A DNA stretch of 64,000 bases from Odiellus spinosus. Taxonomy: Eukaryota > Arthropoda > Arachnida > Opiliones > Phalangiidae. Both the position numbers and the translations under genes were made by a program. Below, in pieces: positions 60,721-64,000 of this stretch. Where the stretch lies: assembly GCA_963920705.1 (NCBI GenBank), contig CAWUCO010000268.1, forward strand, positions 1,922,001-1,986,000, given 5' to 3'. The notes under the pieces are model-generated. The model was not told the DNA's origin. It saw nothing but the letters and a program-made list of their open reading frames with translations, and searched no databases. Position 1 is the first letter of the stretch. Each line of letters opens with the position of its first letter.

Positions 60721-60919
60721 GTCGGGGAGCAGTCCAGAAGCTTAAAAACGACCTGGCACCGACTGTATTTTAAGTAGTCATTTATAGGTCGGCAAGTGGT
60801 AAAGGGAACTTCATTTTCGGTAATGAATAAACAGGGCAGGGGCTTGGACATGGTACCCGTCGGCCCGACTTTTTCGATGGACAGTAGGGCCGACCCAAAA
60901 TATATACAGTCGGGCCGAC
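60721..60919. promoter_or_regulatory. Right subterminal GTCGG/CCGAC cluster
   Basis: GTCGG at 60721, 60788, 60859 and 60909; CCGAC at 60759, 60865, 60890 and 60915. Two pairs sit head to head (GTCGGCCCGAC at 60859 and GTCGGGCCGAC at 60909). The density matches the left end, as expected for CACTA-type subterminal protein sites. Confidence 0.65.
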
Positions 60920-60926
60920 TGTTCTT

Positions 60927-60937
60927 TGCTACTGGGG
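60927..60937 (-). repeat. Right terminal inverted repeat of EnSpm-like element
   Basis: TGCTACTGGGG, the exact complement of the left end, followed by GT (target duplication) and the resumed satellite phrase CTAAATCGC. Confidence 0.9.
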
Positions 60938-60964
60938 GTCTAAATCGCTTAAAAATCAAAAGTT
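60938..60964. repeat. 27-bp satellite remnant between two transposons
   Basis: GTCTAAATCGCTTAAAAATC and seven further bases continue the orientation-B monomer that ends at 53252. They are cut off by the Gypsy LTR. Confidence 0.9.
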
Positions 60965-61196
60965 TGTTGTAACGTAATAAATAACTCTTTAAGTTTAAAT
61001 TAGTTATCTTAGTAAAGTTTATTGTTCTACTTCGTTTAGGGTTACATTTAATCTGCCCGCGTGAATCAAGTTCGATATCCTTTTATACTCATAGTTTAGA
61101 CAATTTAAACTCGCGTTACAAAGGTCATGTTTTTTTAGTATCTTTCTTTATCAGTGATTAAGGTTATTATTAAAGTGCTAATGAAATAATATAACA
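60965..61196 (-). repeat. 3' LTR of Gypsy element
   Basis: About 232 bp. In the sense direction it starts TGTTATATTATTTC and ends CGTTACAACA, the usual TGT...ACA. The limits are set by the satellite junction on one side and the polypurine tract on the other. The second LTR is not available to confirm them. Confidence 0.8.
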
Positions 61197-61203
61197 ACTT
61201 TTT

Positions 61204-61232
<29 letters not shown>
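61197..61232 (-). promoter_or_regulatory. Polypurine tract and A-tract of Gypsy element
   Basis: On the minus strand a long run of A ends AAAGGAAAAAGT immediately before the LTR. It lies directly after the pol stop codon. Confidence 0.7.
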
Positions 61233-61240
<8 letters not shown>

Positions 61241-64000
61241 TACCTAATCGGTTTATGTCTTTTATTATTCTACCATATCTCGTGATTCTGTTGTGTGCGA
61301 GTCTTGGAGGGTCGAACTGATCGTGTCGTTGTGAAGTAACGCCATCTTCCAGAATCTGGGGTGCCTGTGGCTGTTTGGACTGTATGTCGACTCGTTGTGG
61401 ATTTTCAGCGTTCCTTTCATTTGTTTGTGGTCTAGATTCAGCAACAGGGATGTTCTGAGGTTCTATGGGTCTGATCTGGTTGTTGTTCATCACTTGGTTG
61501 TGATAATGTTTCTTGGGAATTCTAAAGCTTGCCACTGGGTCCCTCGTGATTTGCTGTACTGGTATTCTCTGTTTCAGTTCTATGTTGTTTGGTTCAGTCA
61601 GTGGCGTTTGTCTAGTCGAAGTTCCTTTACCCTTCTTCAAATTTAGATGTTGAAGAGTTCGTCTTGTGATTTTGCCATTGTTAGTTTCGATTAGATACGA
61701 TCGTGGCTCGTGGGCTTTGGCTACGATCGTTCCTGAGAGCCATGTGCGTGGGCCGTTGTTATAGTAGACCGCACTACCCAAAGGCATCGGCTCTGGTTCT
61801 TTAATCTGGACCCTCTGGTTCTGAATCATTTGCCAGTGTTTTTTATGGAGACGTTCCGAAAATGTTGTCGTAGGATAGGCTGGTTGTAATGATTCTACTG
61901 TTGTCGTTAGCGGCGTGCGGATTTTCCGTCCCATCAACATTTCGGTTGGCGAGAATCCGATTTGGTGTATTGGAGTAGAACGATGTTCACGTAAGATATC
62001 TTGTAGGTCCTGGCCTTCAGTCTTTCCTTTGATCATCAAGTTTTTCAGGGTCTGTATCATTCGTTCTGCCAACCCGTTAGATCTTGGATAGTATGGGCTT
62101 GATGTGATATGTTCGATGTTCATCTGTGCTAAGTAATTCTTGAGGATGTGGGAGTTGAAAGGTGGTCCATTGTCCGATACCATTCGTCGAGGTATGCCAT
62201 ACCTGGAAAAGTTTTCGGCTAGGAATTTTATAATGGCTTCTGCGTTAGTACTTTTAAGCTCCTGCGCCTCTATATACTTTGAATAATAATCTACTAATAT
62301 TATGTAGGTTTTTGAGTCTAGATGGAAAAGGTCCGTAGCCACTGCTTCAAATGGTAATGTTGGAACTGGATGTGGTTTTATTGGTAATGGCGTGTTCATC
62401 CTGTCTCGTGCACGGCATATTGAACATTGTGCTATGTAGTTTGTAATGTCTGTTGACATCTGGGGCCAATAGACGTGTAATTTTGCCTTTGAAAGACAAG
62501 ATGTTGTTCCTTGGTGTATTAAATGCAGTTGTCTCATGACGTCTTGCCGTTGTGATTTTGGAATTAGTAAGGTGTTGCCTCGGAATATCATTCCATCGTC
62601 CTTGAAAAGTTCTTCCTGGTGTGGCCAATATGATTGTATCTCCTTGGGTACGTTGTTCTTGTGTTTTGGCCAACCTTCACGGATATAGGATCGTACGGTT
62701 CGGCTCTCTACGTCATTTTCAATAGCTAGTTTCATTTCTTTTGTTTTTTCTTCTGACATGACCGTTAGCGAGTGGAGTGCAACATAAGGACCATTCAAGT
62801 AATCCGTATCGATGTCTTCCTGCTTTCTCGGCGCTCGTGATAGCGTGTCCGCAATGTAGAGTTGCGTTCCAGGCACGTATATTAGTTTAGGTGAATAATG
62901 CATCAATTTTAGAACGAGTCGTTGGAGACGGGGTGATAATAAGTGCATCGGTTTATGTAGTATCGCAAGTAGAGGCTTGTGGTCTGTCTCCACTGTGAAT
63001 TGTGTTCCGACTAGATAATACCGAAAATGTTCACATGCGTATACGATCGCCAAAAGTTCTTTCTCAATCTGGGCGTAGTTCTGTTGCGTGGAATTGAATG
63101 TAGACGATGCATATTCAATAGGGTGTGTATCCTGTAATAATGCTGCTCCTATGCCGATTTGGCTTGCGTCAACTGATACCACGCATGGTTTGTTTGGGTC
63201 GAAGAAGGCTAGCACTGGAGAGGTTGTAATGGCTTGTTTTAGTTGGTGGAAGGCGGCATCCATACTTTTAGTCCAGTCAAATACAGTTTCTTTTTTTAAG
63301 AGTAGTCGTAGTGATGCCGTTTGTTGAGAATGTTCTGGAATAAATTTGGCGACGTAGTTTATCATTCCCAGAAAACGTTGTAGGCTCTTCTTGTCAGTTG
63401 GTGTCGGGATTGCAGTTATCGCTTGTTTTCTATGCTGGTCGATGGAAACGCCTTCAGGGGTGATAGTGTGACCCAAATATTTCAGTTGAGAGCGTGCTAA
63501 CTGTATTTTCCGAGAGCTAAATTTCAGGCCTACCGCCCGTGCTCGCTCTAGAGTATTAATCAGGTGTTCGTTGTGCTGTATTCTCGTTCTTGCTGCAATT
63601 AGGAAATCGTCAGTCGATATATGGAGGAACGGATATTGATGTGGAGGAAACAGGCTTAGCATAAATTGTTGGAATATTTCCGATGCAGTCATTATACCAT
63701 ATGGTAATCGCAAGAATCGAAATAGTCCCCATGGTGTAGCGAACGTACATAGAAACGAGCTTTCTTCCGTGAGTTCGACTTGCCAAAAGGCACTTTTCGC
63801 GTCAAGTACGGTGAAGACAGTGGAGCCATGTAGATCAGCAAATATCTCTTTCGTGGTTGGCATTGGAAATTTTTCTCGTTTTATTGCTTTATTTAGCTTC
63901 CGAGGATCCAGGCAAATTCGCAGGTCTCCGTTTGGTTTTAGTACTATAACCATTGGGTGCACCCACTCGGTCTGTTGCGTTACTGGTTTTATGACACCCT
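61233..64000 (-). CDS. Gypsy pol: reverse transcriptase, RNase H, integrase (5' partial)
   Basis: The frame is open to the window edge; VTQQTEWVHPM lies upstream of any usable start, so the N-terminus is missing. Counting from the His two residues before the first ATG-encoded Met as residue 2, reverse transcriptase has D54 (TVLDAKSAF) and the active-site loop STDD at 116-119, where most relatives have YxDD. RNase H has D265, E300 and D327. The integrase zinc site is H480, H483, C513, C516, and its triad is D544, D597, E633 (DD35E). The C-terminal tail of about 250 residues has PLGSAVYYNNGPRTWLSGTI, like the usual Gypsy integrase C-terminal fold. No chromodomain is evident. No stop or frameshift appears. 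Confidence 0.93.

Larger units (their letters stand above)
53253..60937 (+). mobile_element. EnSpm/CMC-like DNA transposon, two genes, apparently complete (7,685 bp)
   Basis: The element is bounded by 11-bp terminal inverted repeats CCCCAGTAGCA (53253-53263; complement at 60927-60937). GT is duplicated outside each end; a 3-bp GTC duplication with slightly asymmetric ends is the alternative. Removing the element restores the satellite phrase TTTTGTCTAAATCGC. Short GTCGG/CCGAC motifs crowd both subterminal regions, as in CACTA-type elements. Two plus-strand genes lie inside: a tnp2-like transposase and a spliced DUF4806-like gene. The assignment to EnSpm/CMC rests on the transposase and on end structure; the termini are not CACTA. 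All parts needed for autonomy appear intact. Confidence 0.88.
60965..64000 (-). mobile_element. Ty3/Gypsy LTR retrotransposon, 3' part, truncated by window
   Basis: A minus-strand element with its 3' LTR on the left, a polypurine tract, and a pol frame open to the window edge. The RT, RNase H, integrase order is that of Ty3/Gypsy. Gag, protease, the 5' LTR and the second target duplication lie outside the window, so age and completeness cannot be judged. Confidence 0.93.

Overview
This is a window of eukaryotic repeat DNA with no recognisable host gene. Most of it is an AT-rich tandem satellite with a monomer of about 383 bp. It is interrupted by two near-identical Ty1/Copia retrotransposons, a composite non-coding insertion, a small non-autonomous DNA transposon, a two-gene EnSpm/CMC-like DNA transposon and the 3' part of a Ty3/Gypsy retrotransposon. 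A short run of TTAGG, the usual insect telomere unit, and a Drosophila copia-style primer site point to an arthropod, probably an insect. The species cannot be named from the sequence. The setting looks like pericentromeric or other heterochromatin.

Layout. 1-19387: satellite, mostly in one orientation (A), with three short inverted islands (about 2137-2495, 4456-4820 and 8262-9000). 19388-23919: Copia copy 1, minus strand. 23920-27751: satellite. 27752-32283: Copia copy 2, minus strand. 32284-36417: satellite. The two Copia copies sit in an 8,364-bp tandem duplication that includes flanking satellite, so copy 2 is not a second insertion. 36418-39123: insertion containing a short palindrome, a (CGT)8 microsatellite, three copies of a ~142-bp repeat, a degenerate minisatellite and a 201-bp-arm inverted repeat. 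39124-47255: satellite. 47256-47867: MITE-like element with (TTAGG)8 at its centre. 47868 to about 48457: satellite A. About 48458-53252: satellite in the opposite orientation (B). 53253-60937: EnSpm-like transposon. 60938-60964: 27-bp satellite remnant. 60965 to the window end: Ty3/Gypsy element, minus strand, truncated by the window.

Coding content is all mobile-element derived. Each Copia copy has one intact 1331-codon gag-pol frame with all catalytic motifs, LTRs differing at a single base, a primer site, a polypurine tract and a 5-bp target duplication. The EnSpm-like element carries an uninterrupted 703-aa tnp2-type transposase. Eight nucleotides downstream is a second gene that I reconstructed as eight exons (561 codons), every splice junction in phase, ending in a DUF4806-like domain. 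With intact terminal inverted repeats and clustered GTCGG/CCGAC subterminal motifs at both ends, this element looks complete. Its design recalls the tnpD/tnpA pair of plant En/Spm. The Gypsy part covers reverse transcriptase, RNase H, integrase and the 3' LTR.

The satellite is itself unusual. Each monomer contains two imperfect inverted arms of about 118 bp around a ~30-bp spacer, and the array's changes of orientation map inside those arms. Local higher-order repeats of 2, 3, 4, 6 and 7 monomers show recent unequal exchange.
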